In this document: one piece after another, positions 31,399-41,379 of the stretch
Layout: every line of letters begins with the position of its first letter
Numbering within the stretch: the stretch's first letter is position 1
From: Acinetobacter lanii
Lineage (GTDB): Bacteria; Pseudomonadota; Gammaproteobacteria; Pseudomonadales; Moraxellaceae
Assembly: GCF_011578285.1 (NCBI RefSeq)
Contig: NZ_CP049916.1
Location: 992,001-1,056,000 of the forward strand
DNA: 64,000 nt
Direction of reading: 5' to 3'
Made by a program: the position numbers and the translations under genes
The notes under the pieces: model-generated
Told to the model about the DNA's origin: nothing
The model's database searches: none
Seen by the model: only the letters and a program-made list of their open reading frames with translations

Positions 31399-32781
31399 TT
31401 AGTATTTATAAGTGTCAGATTTAAATGGACCTTCAACTTGGACACCCAAGTAGTCCGCTTGTTCTTGGGTTAACGTGGTCAGAACACCACCAAAACCTGC
31501 AACCATTGCAGCAGCCACTTCTTCATCTAATTTCTTAGGAATCAGCTCTACACGGATTTTAGCCGCTTTTTGGTCTTCAGGAAGATCAGCAAATTTCTCA
31601 GCAAATAAGTGCATTTGACCCAAGACCTGGTTGGCAAAAGAACCATCCATAATACGTGATGGGTGACCTGTTGCATTACCCAAGTTCACTAAACGACCTT
31701 CAGATAAAAGGATTAAATAATCGTTTTCATTTTCTGAACGGTATACTTGGTGAACTTGAGGCTTCACTTCAATCCACTTGTAACCACGTAAGTAGTTGGT
31801 GTCGATTTCAGTGTCAAAGTGACCGATGTTACAGACCACAGCACCTGTTTTTAAAGTATCAAGCATCGCAGCATCACACACGTGGTAGTTACCGGTTGTT
31901 GTCACAATCAAATCGGTGTTTTGAAGAAGATCTAAGTTGATGTCTTCTTTCTTACCTGTTTGTACGCCATTTTTGTATGGAGCAACCACTTCGTAACCGT
32001 CCATACAGGCTTGCATTGCACAGATTGGATCAACTTCAGTCACACGTACGATCATGCCTTCTTGACGCAGTGATTGCGCAGAACCTTTACCGACATCACC
32101 ATAACCAATCACAAGCGCGCGACGACCAGATAACAACATATCTGTACCACGTTTGATAGCATCGTTTAGGGAGTGACGGCAACCGTATTTGTTGTCATTT
32201 TTAGACTTGGTTACTGAATCATTAACGTTGATTGCAGGTACTTTTAATGTACCATCACGGTGCATTTCATACAGACGTTGAACACCTGTAGTGGTTTCTT
32301 CAGTAATACCGTGGATTTTTGCGATCACTTCTGGGTATTTTTCATGAACAAGTGCAGTCAAATCACCGCCATCATCCAAAATCATGTTGGCATCCCAAGG
32401 CGTGCCATTCACATTGATTTGTTGTTCTAAACACCAGTTATATTCTTCTTCAGTTTCGCCTTTCCAAGCAAAAACAGGAATACCCGCCGCAGCAATAGCA
32501 GCAGCAGCGTGATCTTGAGTCGAGAAGATGTTACAAGACGTCCAACGAACTTCGGCACCAAGTTCAACCAATGTTTCGATCAAAACTGCGGTTTGAATGG
32601 TCATGTGGATACAGCCGAGAATTTTCGCGCCTGCAAGCGGTTTAGCGGCTGCATAGCGTTTACGCAAACCCATAAGGGCTGGCATTTCTGCTTCTGCAAG
32701 TTTGATTTCTTTACGGCCGTAATCTGCTAGAGAAATGTCAGCAACTTTGTAATCTGTAAATGAAGCATTAACCGCGTTCAT
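31399..32781 (-). CDS. ahcY: S-adenosylhomocysteine hydrolase
   Basis: A 460-residue NAD-dependent enzyme splitting S-adenosylhomocysteine into adenosine and homocysteine, removing the inhibitor left by every SAM-dependent methylation. Family segments include [52 protein letters not shown] with the substrate-binding residues, the Rossmann motif [15 protein letters not shown], and the C-terminal KSDTYKY with the NAD-binding Lys and Tyr. The start at 32781 has a perfect AAGGAG; an in-frame ATG 9 codons upstream would overlap that binding site. An SAH riboswitch sits in its leader. Confidence 0.97.
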   Translation of the reverse strand: MNAVNASFTDYKVADISLADYGRKEIKLAEAEMPALMGLRKRYAAAKPLAGAKILGCIHMTIQTAVLIETLVELGAEVRWTSCNIFSTQDHAAAAIAAAGIPVFAWKGETEEEYNWCLEQQINVNGTPWDANMILDDGGDLTALVHEKYPEVIAKIHGITEETTTGVQRLYEMHRDGTLKVPAINVNDSVTKSKNDNKYGCRHSLNDAIKRGTDMLLSGRRALVIGYGDVGKGSAQSLRQEGMIVRVTEVDPICAMQACMDGYEVVAPYKNGVQTGKKEDINLDLLQNTDLIVTTTGNYHVCDAAMLDTLKTGAVVCNIGHFDTEIDTNYLRGYKWIEVKPQVHQVYRSENENDYLILLSEGRLVNLGNATGHPSRIMDGSFANQVLGQMHLFAEKFADLPEDQKAAKIRVELIPKKLDEEVAAAMVAGFGGVLTTLTQEQADYLGVQVEGPFKSDTYKY

Positions 32782-32791
32782 TAGGATCTCC

Positions 32792-32808
32792 TTGTTATTT
32801 GATAACAA
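32792..32808 (-). promoter_or_regulatory. Hairpin beside the ahcY Shine-Dalgarno
   Basis: TTGTTATttgATAACAA forms a 7-bp stem whose 3' end on the message touches the AAGGAG. It lies between the riboswitch and the start codon and may be part of the expression platform. Confidence 0.5.
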
Positions 32809-32834
32809 TAAAAAATAGATAGGATCATGATGTC

Positions 32835-32946
32835 CGCGGATGCCGTTGTTGGTTCTTTGAACAAGAACCGATGGTCGAGCCTAGCGAATTTAGTTTGGCA
32901 TTTGTTGAAAATATGCCTGTAAATTCGTCGCAGCACCCCTCGACTA
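32835..32946 (-). promoter_or_regulatory. SAH riboswitch (ahcY leader)
   Basis: On the minus strand GTCGAGGGGTGCTGCGACG is followed by a long arm and CGCTAGGCTCGAC, then CAACGGCATCC. This is the S-adenosylhomocysteine aptamer of Rfam RF01057. P1 is GTCGAG (32939-32944) with CTCGAC (32874-32879), and P2 is CGAATTTA with TAAATTCG, capped by a GGCAT/ATGCC hairpin. The pseudoknot pairs GGGTGC with GCATCC (32838-32843), with compensatory changes from the usual GAGCGC/GCGCTC. SAH binding is expected to raise ahcY expression. Confidence 0.95.
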
Positions 32947-32947
32947 G

Positions 32948-32964
32948 CCAAGTATTGTACTTGG
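32948..32964 (-). promoter_or_regulatory. Hairpin 5' of the SAH aptamer
   Basis: CCAAGTAttgTACTTGG is a perfect 7-bp stem three bases outside the P1 helix, not part of the aptamer consensus. It may insulate the aptamer from upstream sequence. Confidence 0.5.
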
Positions 32965-33224
32965 AAAAAAGCACAGTTCCAATCTGATCTTGGTTAATAT
33001 CTGAGTCAATGTTATCCTTTAACATGGGTAATAATAAAAACATCTATAAGAAAAACTTATGATTAAAATAGAAAATTTATAAACATATCTCCAATTTATC
33101 TTAAACTAGATAAGCAGAATGATTAATGCTTATATGATTGTTTTTCAATTAAATTCAGCAATTTATCATTTTAATTGCTTTTTAATGTGATTAACTTCTG
33201 TGTAAATACTAAGTGGAGTTAGTC

Positions 33225-34247
33225 TTGAACAAGCCTTTTGAATATCCAATCAAAAATTGGACAGAGATTAAAGATCATTATCTTAAGGGAAGTTTAATCA
33301 TCGGTAATGGTGCAAGTATGGCATTGCATTTTAAGTTTGGATTTAGTTCCTTGAAAGAAGAAGCTGAAATATTAGAACTTTTTAATGATGACATATCTAA
33401 GCTTTTTATCGAGTTTGATACATATGATTTTGAGCTAATTCTTCGGTTGGTTTGGCATTCGAAATTAGTTAATAATCATTTGGGAATAGTCGATCAAAAA
33501 ATTGATGACGCTTACGAAAATATTAAAACTGCCCTAATCAAGGTTGTAAAAGATGTTCATTGTGAACATGCGACTATTGCTGTTCAATTACCTATTCTTT
33601 ATAAATTTACAAAACAATTTTCTACTATTGTTTCACTTAATTATGATTTGATTCTCTATTGGATTCTAATGTATGGAAATCAGTTTAATGATGGACATAA
33701 ATTTAAGGATTGTTTTCAAGGTGATGGAGGTTTTAGAAATGATTGGGAAGTACTGCGTACACCTATACGGGAAGAAAAAGAAGTTACCTTAAGCTTCTAT
33801 CAACATGGAAATTTATCTATTTTTAGAAATGTAAAAAAATCAGAGACGAAAATTAAAAGTGATGAATTTACAGGTCTTATAGATGCTATTACCAACGAAT
33901 GGGGTGACGAAAAAATTCCATTATTTGTTGCTGAAGGTACTGGTGCAAAGAAATTAGAATCAATAAAAAGTAGTCCATACTTGAGTACAATTTTTTATGA
34001 GGTCTTATCTAAATTAATTAATAGAAATAATAATTTAGTAATTTATGGATGGGGGATAGGTGAGCAAGAGCAGCATTTAATCCAACAAATTTTTAAAAAG
34101 GAAACAGTGGGTAAAGTTGCTATTTCAACTTATTCTAAAAATCAAAGTGAATGTCATAGAATTTCTAGCCTAATTAAAAAAACTTCCCCAAATGTTGAAG
34201 TAGAGTTCTTTGACAGTCAAAGTTCTGGTTGTTGGAATAATCCTTGA
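33225..34247 (+). CDS. DUF4917 protein with SIR2-like motifs
   Basis: A 340-residue protein matching my recollection of the DUF4917 family. Motifs in order are LIIGNGASMAL (GNGAS at 27-31), VSLNYDLILYW (NYD at 139-141), YQHGNL (His 194), PLFVAEGTGAKKL, and VIYGWGIGEQEQHL (from 273). This succession of a glycine-rich nucleotide loop, an Asn-Tyr-Asp, a HGN and a late glycine-rich helix start resembles SIR2-type NAD-binding proteins, including those of anti-phage systems. NADase activity is only inferred. I take TTG at 33225 as start because GGAG lies 6 bases before it; a GTG at 33213 has no binding site. The gene is visibly more AT-rich than its neighbours and stands alone, which suggests acquisition. 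Confidence 0.78.
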   Translation: MNKPFEYPIKNWTEIKDHYLKGSLIIGNGASMALHFKFGFSSLKEEAEILELFNDDISKLFIEFDTYDFELILRLVWHSKLVNNHLGIVDQKIDDAYENIKTALIKVVKDVHCEHATIAVQLPILYKFTKQFSTIVSLNYDLILYWILMYGNQFNDGHKFKDCFQGDGGFRNDWEVLRTPIREEKEVTLSFYQHGNLSIFRNVKKSETKIKSDEFTGLIDAITNEWGDEKIPLFVAEGTGAKKLESIKSSPYLSTIFYEVLSKLINRNNNLVIYGWGIGEQEQHLIQQIFKKETVGKVAISTYSKNQSECHRISSLIKKTSPNVEVEFFDSQSSGCWNNP

Positions 34248-34249
34248 AT

Positions 34250-34279
34250 TAAAAAGCCCATCAATGATGGGCTTTTTAA
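34250..34279. terminator. Terminator between the DUF4917 gene and the Sel1-repeat gene
   Basis: AAAAAGCCCATcaATGATGGGCTTTTT-type symmetric stem between convergent genes, serving both strands. Confidence 0.93.
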
Positions 34280-34804
34280 TTATTGATTGGCTTGTTCTAA
34301 AGCATCGGCTTTTTCAGTCCAATAGGCTGCTTTTTCTTCATCAGCCTCTGTACCCAAGGCATTTTCATAGATAAATGCCAAATCACGCATGGCTTGGTAT
34401 TCACCAAGTTCAGCTGCGTGCTTCACCAATGCAATGGATTTTTCAACATCTTTTTCAATCACATCACCACGGCGGTAATAACCCGCTAACTCTAAAGTCG
34501 CAGCAGGATGGTTTTGCATATTGGCTTTACTCAGCCAGTAATACCCCAATTCTAAATGTTTTTTAGATTCTTCTGGGTCTTCCTCAGCCAAATCTTTGGC
34601 ATAGACTGTGTAGCCTTCACCCAACCAATACATCGCTTCAACCAAACCATTCTCAGCCGCTTTCAGTGCCCATTCTTCTGCAAGGACAATGTCATCCTCA
34701 TGTTCGCTTTGCATATATAACTCAGCCAATTCAAATTGGGCTTCGGCATTGGCAGCCAATGCACGATTAGCAAGCGCGGTAGGGATAGTGGCACGTTCAG
34801 ACAT
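34280..34804 (-). CDS. Sel1-repeat (TPR-like) protein
   Basis: A 174-residue protein made of four or so Sel1-like helical repeats (ANAEAQFELAELYMQSE, AENGLVEAMYWLGEGY, HPAATLELAGYYRRGD, GEYQAMRDLAFIYENALG), with no signal peptide or catalytic domain. Sel1 repeats are protein-interaction scaffolds. It is a single gene, with terminators on both sides, so context gives no partner. Confidence 0.85.
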   Translation of the reverse strand: MSERATIPTALANRALAANAEAQFELAELYMQSEHEDDIVLAEEWALKAAENGLVEAMYWLGEGYTVYAKDLAEEDPEESKKHLELGYYWLSKANMQNHPAATLELAGYYRRGDVIEKDVEKSIALVKHAAELGEYQAMRDLAFIYENALGTEADEEKAAYWTEKADALEQANQ

Positions 34805-34846
34805 AAAAATTCCACGGCTACATAAAATGCAGCGATTATCTAAAAT

Positions 34847-34873
34847 AAAAAAGCCAATCTTGAGATTGGCAAA
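34847..34873 (-). terminator. Terminator after the carboxymuconolactone-decarboxylase-like gene
   Basis: On the minus strand GCCAATCTcaAGATTGGC is followed by TTTTTT. It lies about 150 bases beyond the stop codon at 35021. Confidence 0.82.
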
Positions 34874-35020
34874 TCATTATACGCTAATTTTATTCTAAGA
34901 ATTGAATCATGACGCAATTGTTGTCTGAACACCTCAGGTTGTTAAAATTCGTTTCACAGTACTTGTGATGATATAGTCATAGTGAGCATGTTAAATAGAT
35001 CATCTAAGTAAGGCTTTATT

Positions 35021-35401
35021 TCATTTTTGATATTCGTTAATCACTTCAAGCGCAGCACGAAATGCCTCTTGGGTTGCCGGCGCACCGCAGTATGGCAAGC
35101 TATGTAATAACACTTCCTGAATTTCTTCGACTGTTGCACCATTATTGAGTGCGCCACGCACATGACCTTTTAGTTCAGTTGGGCTTTTCTGTGCAGTCAA
35201 AAAGGCAATGGTGATCAATGAACGATATTTGCGAGGTAACACACCTTCACGTTGCCAGGTTGAGCCCCACGCATGTTCATTGATCCAATCCTGTAAAGGT
35301 TGAGTAAAGGGGACAGTATTGTCTTGAGCACGTCGAACAAAGCTTTCGCCCATGACTTCTGTACGAACTTTTAATCCATTTTCATAATCTTGTTGTGACA
35401 T
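35021..35401 (-). CDS. Carboxymuconolactone decarboxylase-like protein
   Basis: A 126-residue single-domain protein of the CMD/AhpD-like family, closest in pattern to PcaC, which decarboxylates 4-carboxymuconolactone in protocatechuate breakdown. ELKGHVRGALNNGATVEEI and YCGAPATQEAFRAAL match the PcaC core. Only one cysteine is present, so an AhpD-type CxxC peroxidase activity is unlikely. No other pca genes are nearby, so it may be a paralogue with another lactone substrate. PcaC itself is usually inside the pca operon in Acinetobacter. Confidence 0.85.
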   Translation of the reverse strand: MSQQDYENGLKVRTEVMGESFVRRAQDNTVPFTQPLQDWINEHAWGSTWQREGVLPRKYRSLITIAFLTAQKSPTELKGHVRGALNNGATVEEIQEVLLHSLPYCGAPATQEAFRAALEVINEYQK

Positions 35402-35590
35402 AGTGAACTCTTTTTTGTGTTTTGATCATTGTGAAATTGATGCTGTATCAATGATGAATAATTTGATTAAAATTTCAACTTAATTGCAGTTTAAATCATC
35501 AGTATCCTTTGATTTATTCTGTCATTGATTCATTAAGTGTCTATTACACCTAAGTCATATCTGATTCATGTTTGAAATTGCTGATCTATA
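35402..35590. other. Short AT-rich gap
   Basis: Presumed promoter region of the preceding minus-strand gene. I see no dyad or coding frame in it. Confidence 0.35.
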
Positions 35591-35618
35591 TAAAAAGCGA
35601 CCCCGAAGGATCGCTTAT
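35591..35618 (-). terminator. Terminator after fadE
   Basis: AAGCGA (with CC/GG inside) pairs with TCGCTT around a CCGAA-containing loop. On the minus strand it is followed by a T-rich stretch. Confidence 0.78.
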
Positions 35619-35649
35619 TTATAAATGAATCACTCACATGATGCTTGAT

Positions 35650-38283
35650 TTAAAAGCGTAGGAACGCTTCAGGATTTTCATCTTTTTTCGCATCTGATGA
35701 ATCAACACCATCTTTACCGACTGCAGCATTTGCATCCGTCGCTTGCGTGATATTGGCTTTATCATCGGCTGGTACCAATTCTGAAGCTTCTGAGTTGTTT
35801 CCATTACTTTGGTGAGTCTGATGATCGGGTAGATGTGGATTGTTTAAATCGAGAGCTTGATCAAGTTCCATATCAAAAATATCGGTCAACATACTGTCAA
35901 AACGTTGTGCATTGTAGGTGGTTAGTTGATCCGCTTCAGCTTGGCTAATAAAGTTCAAGGCCAATGCAGACTGAATATGTTCTTCAAAGGTTAAACCTGC
36001 AAATTGACCCTTAGATTCAGCCTTCTTAAACTTATTCCACACATCCTCCATGCCCAATAGCATCAGGAAGGTTGATTCCATACGACCATTCACATCATTG
36101 GGATCAGTGCTATAGAAAATATGTTGCTTCAACTGATCACGGAAGGCATTTTCTGTCATCATCCATTCCGCCACTTCAAGTTTCAATGCATCATTCGGTT
36201 TCGCTACCGGACGTCCCAATGGAAAACAAATAAATTTAATCAGACCTGAAGCCAATTTAATCGGGAAATTATCAAATAAGCCATAAAACGCTTCTTGGGC
36301 ATTAAACAAAGCTTTCTGTAATGCCAATTTGGCATGTGCTTGTTCAGCTTCAGTTTGCGTACCATGTTCATAGAAATTTAGAATCGCGGTGGCAATAAAT
36401 AAGTAAGAATGAATATCGGCTAAACGTCCTGACAGCATTTCCTTACGTTTAATGTCACCTGCAAGTAAGCCCAAACACATATCCGCGGTTAAGGCAAAGT
36501 TGGCACTTAAACGGTTAATGGTTTTATAAAAAGGACGACTAAAATCATCGGCTAAGGCTGATGCAGTGGATGACCCCCCAAAATAGCCATAGGCAAATGA
36601 ACGCGCGGTACGGTTAAAGGTATAACCTAAATGTTTATACAGCATTTCATTGAAGGTTTTTAGGGCGCTGTCTTTATCATCTGCTTGTAGCAGTTGTAAT
36701 TCTTCAAACAGATAAGGATGACAACGCATTGAGCCTTGACCAAAAATCATCAGCGAGCGACTTAAAATGTTAGCACCTTCGACCGTAATCGATACCGGAA
36801 TCGCCTGATAATTCAGCGCAATAAAATTACGTGGACCCATTTGAATGGCACGACCACCCACTACATCCATCCCATGATTCACCACTTTACGCATGGTTTC
36901 AGTGGCATAGTATTTTGCCATTGCGGTCATTACCGCAGGTTTACCGCCCTGATTTAGGCCGCAAGTGACCAAATAGCGGAATGCTTCAAGCATATAGGTA
37001 TCGGCAGCAATATCACTGGTGGCTTCTTGCACCCCTTCAAATTTACCGACTGAAATTTTGAATTGTTGACGCACTTTGGCAAATGCACCGACTGTCAAAT
37101 AACTCATTTCACCTGCAGCCGTAGACAGTGCCGGTAATGAAATTCCACGACCGACTGCTAAACATTCCATCAGCATGCGCCAGCCTTTACCGGCATTTTC
37201 AACACCACCAATAATCCAATCCAGTGGAATAAATACATCCTCACCGTCCACAGTACCATTCATAAAAGGTGAACCCGGATTATGACGCGCACCGACTTTC
37301 ACCCCTTCATGAGAAGCGGGCAACAAGGCACAGGTAATGCCATATTCTTTTTTGTTGGCATCACCCAATAAACCATCAGGATCATACAGTTTAAATGCCA
37401 GACCAATGACAGTGGCAATCGGCGCAAGGGTAATCCAACGTTTGGAGAAGTTCATGCGTAGCCCGAGCACTTGTTTACCTTCAAATTGTCCATAACAGAC
37501 CACACCGGTATCTGGAATCGCACCGGCATCTGAGCCAGCTTCAGGACTGGTTAAACCAAAACAAGGAATTTCTTCACCTTTGGCAAGTCCTGGCAAGTAG
37601 CGATTCTTTTGTTGTTCTGTGCCGTAGTGCAATAGTAATTCACCCGGTCCCAGTGAGTTCGGTACCATACAACTCACCGCCGTGGTGAGTGAGCGTGATG
37701 CGATCTTACTCATGATGCGACTTTGCGCAAATGAGCTAAAGGCTTTACCGCCATACTCTTTGGGAATGATTAAACCTAAGAAGCCTTTGTCCTTAATGAA
37801 TTGCCAAACCTCGGGTGGCAAATCTTTTAAATGATGGTGAATTTCCCATTCATTCAACATGCCACAGAGTTGTTCTACTTCATTGTCTAGAAAAGATTGT
37901 TCTTCTTCTGACAGTTTAGGATATGGGGAGGCGTCAAATTTTTTCCAATCCGGTGCACCCATAAAGAGTTCTTTTTCCCACCAACTGGTACCGGCATCTA
38001 GGGCTTCACGCTCAGTGGTACTCATGCTCGGCATGGCATTGGCTAAGGTTTTATAAGCTGGTTTGGTGATGATCGCCATACGTAATGGATCAATTAGTAC
38101 AATTAAGCTGATTAGCATCAGCGGAATCCCTAAAATTAAGGACCACGGGCTTAAAAAAGCGACCGCAATGGCAACCACGATCGTAATGATGCCCCCGATT
38201 GTTCGGGAGGCCTCGAAAAAGAAAATCGCCCAAAGGGTAAAAATCAGGATCAGTGCACTTAGAATAAACAGCATTATTGTCAT
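35650..38283 (-). CDS. fadE: Acyl-CoA dehydrogenase
   Basis: An 877-residue FadE-type acyl-CoA dehydrogenase, the first oxidation step of beta-oxidation, with FAD. Two or three hydrophobic segments at the N-terminus (residues 1-70) anchor it to the inner membrane. The dehydrogenase core begins near residue 100: CFGLTSPEAGSDAGAIPDTG is the FAD/substrate motif, GMDVVGGRAIQMGPRNFI the C-terminal helical part. The last 60 residues are an acidic, low-complexity tail (DAKKDENPEAFLRF) that makes the chain longer than E. coli FadE (814). Together with fadH it serves fatty-acid use. Confidence 0.94.
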   Translation of the reverse strand: MTIMLFILSALILIFTLWAIFFFEASRTIGGIITIVVAIAVAFLSPWSLILGIPLMLISLIVLIDPLRMAIITKPAYKTLANAMPSMSTTEREALDAGTSWWEKELFMGAPDWKKFDASPYPKLSEEEQSFLDNEVEQLCGMLNEWEIHHHLKDLPPEVWQFIKDKGFLGLIIPKEYGGKAFSSFAQSRIMSKIASRSLTTAVSCMVPNSLGPGELLLHYGTEQQKNRYLPGLAKGEEIPCFGLTSPEAGSDAGAIPDTGVVCYGQFEGKQVLGLRMNFSKRWITLAPIATVIGLAFKLYDPDGLLGDANKKEYGITCALLPASHEGVKVGARHNPGSPFMNGTVDGEDVFIPLDWIIGGVENAGKGWRMLMECLAVGRGISLPALSTAAGEMSYLTVGAFAKVRQQFKISVGKFEGVQEATSDIAADTYMLEAFRYLVTCGLNQGGKPAVMTAMAKYYATETMRKVVNHGMDVVGGRAIQMGPRNFIALNYQAIPVSITVEGANILSRSLMIFGQGSMRCHPYLFEELQLLQADDKDSALKTFNEMLYKHLGYTFNRTARSFAYGYFGGSSTASALADDFSRPFYKTINRLSANFALTADMCLGLLAGDIKRKEMLSGRLADIHSYLFIATAILNFYEHGTQTEAEQAHAKLALQKALFNAQEAFYGLFDNFPIKLASGLIKFICFPLGRPVAKPNDALKLEVAEWMMTENAFRDQLKQHIFYSTDPNDVNGRMESTFLMLLGMEDVWNKFKKAESKGQFAGLTFEEHIQSALALNFISQAEADQLTTYNAQRFDSMLTDIFDMELDQALDLNNPHLPDHQTHQSNGNNSEASELVPADDKANITQATDANAAVGKDGVDSSDAKKDENPEAFLRF

Positions 38284-38629
38284 TCTCCATTTGCGTACAG
38301 CCTTGATCTAAAGCACTCATAACCTTTTTGAAAACTCAATTTGAATTTGAGAAAAGTTGTATTGATTCAGGCTAAAGTCAAACTGTCACTGTGGTGATAT
38401 TTTGCACATTACACGTGAAAAGTGTGAATGAAGTTTTATAAAGTTCTAAGGTTAAGATGATTGAAAAATAATCAATTTTCAAGAGAAATAAGGCAAAGAA
38501 ATGTCACCAAAAGTAATAAAAGCTGTCATTTTTTGCCAATTTTTTGATTTTTATAGGTACAAAAAAGCCCTCAAATGAGGGCTTCTAGTGTTTATATTGC
38601 ATTTAATAGAATATTTAAATTGTCAGTAA
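38284..38629. other. Gap between lipA and fadE with lipA terminator
   Basis: 346 bases. The right half is AT-rich; the left half holds the terminator listed separately. The fadE promoter must lie near 38300-38450. I see no clear FadR-like site. Confidence 0.4.
38560..38584 (-). terminator. Terminator after lipA
   Basis: On the minus strand AGCCCTCATTTGAGGGCT is followed by T6. Confidence 0.9.
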
Positions 38630-39643
38630 TTAAGCTTCAATCGCTTGAACTGCAATTTTTTTCGCAGGATCGACTTTACGACGCACTGCAGGTACGGGTT
38701 CGCCATAGTATTGACGGTCTGCAAAGTAGCTAGAACGTACCATCGGCGCTGCCCAAATATTACGGAAACCGAGTTTTTGACCATGCGCGGTATAACGTTC
38801 AAACTCTTCAGGCGTCACAAAGCGGTCAATCGGTGCATGTTCTTTCGATGGCTGTAAGTACTGACCAATGGTCACATAATCCACACCATGCGCATGCAAG
38901 TCATCCAGCAGTGCAATCACTTCTTCTTCAGTTTCACCAATACCCACCATCAAACCACATTTGGTTGGAACATCAGGGCAGTATTCTTTAAACATTTTTA
39001 ATAGATCTAAAGAATGTTGGTAATCTGAACCTGGACGCATCGCTTTATATAAACGCGGCACGGTTTCGATATTGTGGTTAAACACATCTGGTGGACATTC
39101 GGTCATGATGCGTAGGGCAATATCCATACGACCACGGAAGTCAGGCACCAAAATTTCCAACAATGTTTTTGGACTGAGGCTACGTGCTTCTTTAATACAA
39201 TCCACAAAATGTTGTGCACCACCATCGAGTAAATCATCACGGTCAACTGAGGTGATCACCGCATATTTCAAACCTAGGTTGGCAATGGTTTCAGCCATAT
39301 GACGCGGTTCATCTGGATCGAGTGCATTGGGACGACCATGTGCCACATCACAGAACGGGCAACGACGGGTACAAATGTCGCCCATAATCATAAAGGTTGC
39401 TGTACCACCACCAAAACACTCAGGTAAATTCGGACAAGCGGCTTCTTCACAAACGGTATGTAATTTTTGCGCACGCAATGTGGTTTTAATGCGTTGAACT
39501 TCATCTGGTGCCGCCATTTTGACGCGGATCCAATCCGGCTTTCGTGGCGTTTCAACCGTAGGGATCACTTTTACAGGTATGCGAGCGACTTTCTCAGCGC
39601 CACGAAGTTTTTCACCCTGTACTGGTTTACGGTTCTCAGACAT
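38630..39643 (-). CDS. lipA: Lipoyl synthase
   Basis: A 337-residue radical-SAM enzyme inserting two sulfurs into octanoyl groups of lipoate-dependent complexes. The auxiliary 4Fe-4S cluster cysteines are C65, C70 and C76 ([12 protein letters not shown]). The SAM cluster is CTRRCPFC (C91, C95, C98), and the auxiliary cluster's serine ligand is in the C-terminal RSSY. The start is placed at 39643 (MSENRKP), where the family normally begins; an in-frame ATG 14 codons upstream would add an atypical extension. No lipB is beside it. Confidence 0.96.
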   Translation of the reverse strand: MSENRKPVQGEKLRGAEKVARIPVKVIPTVETPRKPDWIRVKMAAPDEVQRIKTTLRAQKLHTVCEEAACPNLPECFGGGTATFMIMGDICTRRCPFCDVAHGRPNALDPDEPRHMAETIANLGLKYAVITSVDRDDLLDGGAQHFVDCIKEARSLSPKTLLEILVPDFRGRMDIALRIMTECPPDVFNHNIETVPRLYKAMRPGSDYQHSLDLLKMFKEYCPDVPTKCGLMVGIGETEEEVIALLDDLHAHGVDYVTIGQYLQPSKEHAPIDRFVTPEEFERYTAHGQKLGFRNIWAAPMVRSSYFADRQYYGEPVPAVRRKVDPAKKIAVQAIEA

Positions 39644-39850
39644 ATTCAACAATTCCACTGTTTTGACGGGGGAGAGACTAAACAAATAGCCTTTTCATTA
39701 TACCGAAAATGCATCTAAATTGGGTAAAAACGATATTCATTTAAAAAATGTGGTTATCAAGCAATATAGGGTATCGAAATACAGCAATGTGATCTCTTTT
39801 ACGTCATAATATACACAGATTAGCAAAGAATGATTGGATAGGAGCATTGA

Positions 39851-41266
39851 ATGCCACGTAAGAAAGAGGTCGTTAGCGGAACATTCGTTAAATATGATGC
39901 GGTTGTTCTAGGTTCAGGCCCTGCCGGCGAAGGCGCAGCAATGAAGCTTGCGAAGTCTGGTTTGCGCGTTGCAATTGTTGACATGCGTGATCAACTCGGT
40001 GGTAACTGTACGCATGTAGGTACAATTCCAAGTAAAGCATTGCGTCAAACTGTGTCGAGCATTATTCGTTACCAACGTGATCCAATGTTCCAAAAAGTCG
40101 GTGAATGGAAACAGTTCACCATGAAGCAAGTGCTTCAAAATGCCCACAAAGTGATTCAACAGCAAGTCGATACTCACTCTCGTTTTTACGATCGTAACCG
40201 TATTGATGTGTATCACGGTCGTGCCTATGTCCAAGATAAAAATACGGTACTCGTGTTCAACGCTGAAGGCGTCACAGAAACTATCGTATTCCAACAGTTG
40301 GTGATTGCGACCGGTTCACGTCCGTATCGTCCATCTGCGCTTGATTTTAATCATCCTCGTGTATTCGATTCAGACAAGATTTTAGACCTTGATTTCTCAA
40401 TCCGTAAAATCATCATTTATGGTGCGGGTGTGATTGGGTGTGAATATGCGTCGATTTTTATTGGTCTTGACCATAAAGTTGATTTGATTAATACACAGCC
40501 AAAATTGCTCAGCTATCTTGATGATGAGATCTCGGATGCGCTGTCTTACCGTTTGCGTGAGCAAGGTGTATTGATTCGTCACAATGAACAAATTGATCAC
40601 CTTGAAACCTTTGATGACCACGTGGTATTGCACTTGCAAAGTGGTAAGAAAATTAAAGCGGATGCGATTCTTTGGTGTAACGGACGTTCAGGGAATACCG
40701 ATGGTTTAGGTCTCGAAAATGTGGGTCTTAAACCAAACAGTCGTGGTCAAATTACAGTGAATGATCAATACCAAACTGAAGTTGAGAATATCTTTGCTGC
40801 GGGTGATGTGATTGGTTGGCCATCGCTTGCATCTGCTGCGTATGACCAAGGTCGTGCGGCAGGTTCAAACATGAGCGGTGAAGAAGGCATTAAACCAGTC
40901 ACTGATATTCCAACGGGTATTTATACGATTCCTGAAATTTCTTCAATTGGTAAAACTGAACAACAGCTTACTGAAGAAAAAATCCCGTATGAAGTGGGTC
41001 AAGCATCGTTCCGTCATTTGGCACGTGCGCAAATTACCGGTGATACCGTGGGCGAGCTTAAAATCTTGTTCCACCGTGATACTTTGGAAATCTTGGGTGT
41101 ACATTGCTTCGGTAATAATGCAGCAGAGATTATCCACATTGGTCAAGCCGTGATGCAAAGTGGTAACAACACCATTAAGTATTTTGTTGAAACCACCTTT
41201 AACTATCCTACGATGGCGGAAGCGTATCGTGTAGCAACTCTAAATGGTATGAACCGTTTATTCTAA
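39851..41266 (+). CDS. sthA: Soluble pyridine nucleotide transhydrogenase
   Basis: A 471-residue flavoprotein of the disulfide-reductase superfamily that exchanges hydride between NADPH and NAD. The FAD motif [17 protein letters not shown] begins near residue 18. [16 protein letters not shown] shows the single cysteine and threonine that replace the redox disulfide, as in SthA and not in lipoamide dehydrogenase. The NAD motif [16 protein letters not shown] and the second FAD motif [16 protein letters not shown] follow, with a dimerisation domain at the C-terminus. A good AGGAG precedes the ATG. It is alone, with its own terminator. Confidence 0.96.
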   Translation: MPRKKEVVSGTFVKYDAVVLGSGPAGEGAAMKLAKSGLRVAIVDMRDQLGGNCTHVGTIPSKALRQTVSSIIRYQRDPMFQKVGEWKQFTMKQVLQNAHKVIQQQVDTHSRFYDRNRIDVYHGRAYVQDKNTVLVFNAEGVTETIVFQQLVIATGSRPYRPSALDFNHPRVFDSDKILDLDFSIRKIIIYGAGVIGCEYASIFIGLDHKVDLINTQPKLLSYLDDEISDALSYRLREQGVLIRHNEQIDHLETFDDHVVLHLQSGKKIKADAILWCNGRSGNTDGLGLENVGLKPNSRGQITVNDQYQTEVENIFAAGDVIGWPSLASAAYDQGRAAGSNMSGEEGIKPVTDIPTGIYTIPEISSIGKTEQQLTEEKIPYEVGQASFRHLARAQITGDTVGELKILFHRDTLEILGVHCFGNNAAEIIHIGQAVMQSGNNTIKYFVETTFNYPTMAEAYRVATLNGMNRLF

Positions 41267-41288
41267 TGTGATCTTCATTTTAGAAATT

Positions 41289-41320
41289 AAAACCCGTAAG
41301 TGAATCTTGCGGGTTTTTTT
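41289..41320 (+). terminator. Terminator after sthA
   Basis: AAAACCCGTAAG...CTTGCGGGTTTT stem with a T7 tail, 20 bases after the stop codon. Confidence 0.92.
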
Positions 41321-41379
41321 TATAGCGGTATCACGTGTAATCATCTGTTCTAGAGTCAAGTATCTCTAAAGAAAAACAC

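Noticed and set aside
32825..33043. Open reading frame of 72 codons on the minus strand before ahcY
   Set aside because: It reads through the SAH riboswitch and its flanking hairpins; the sequence is explained by RNA structure.
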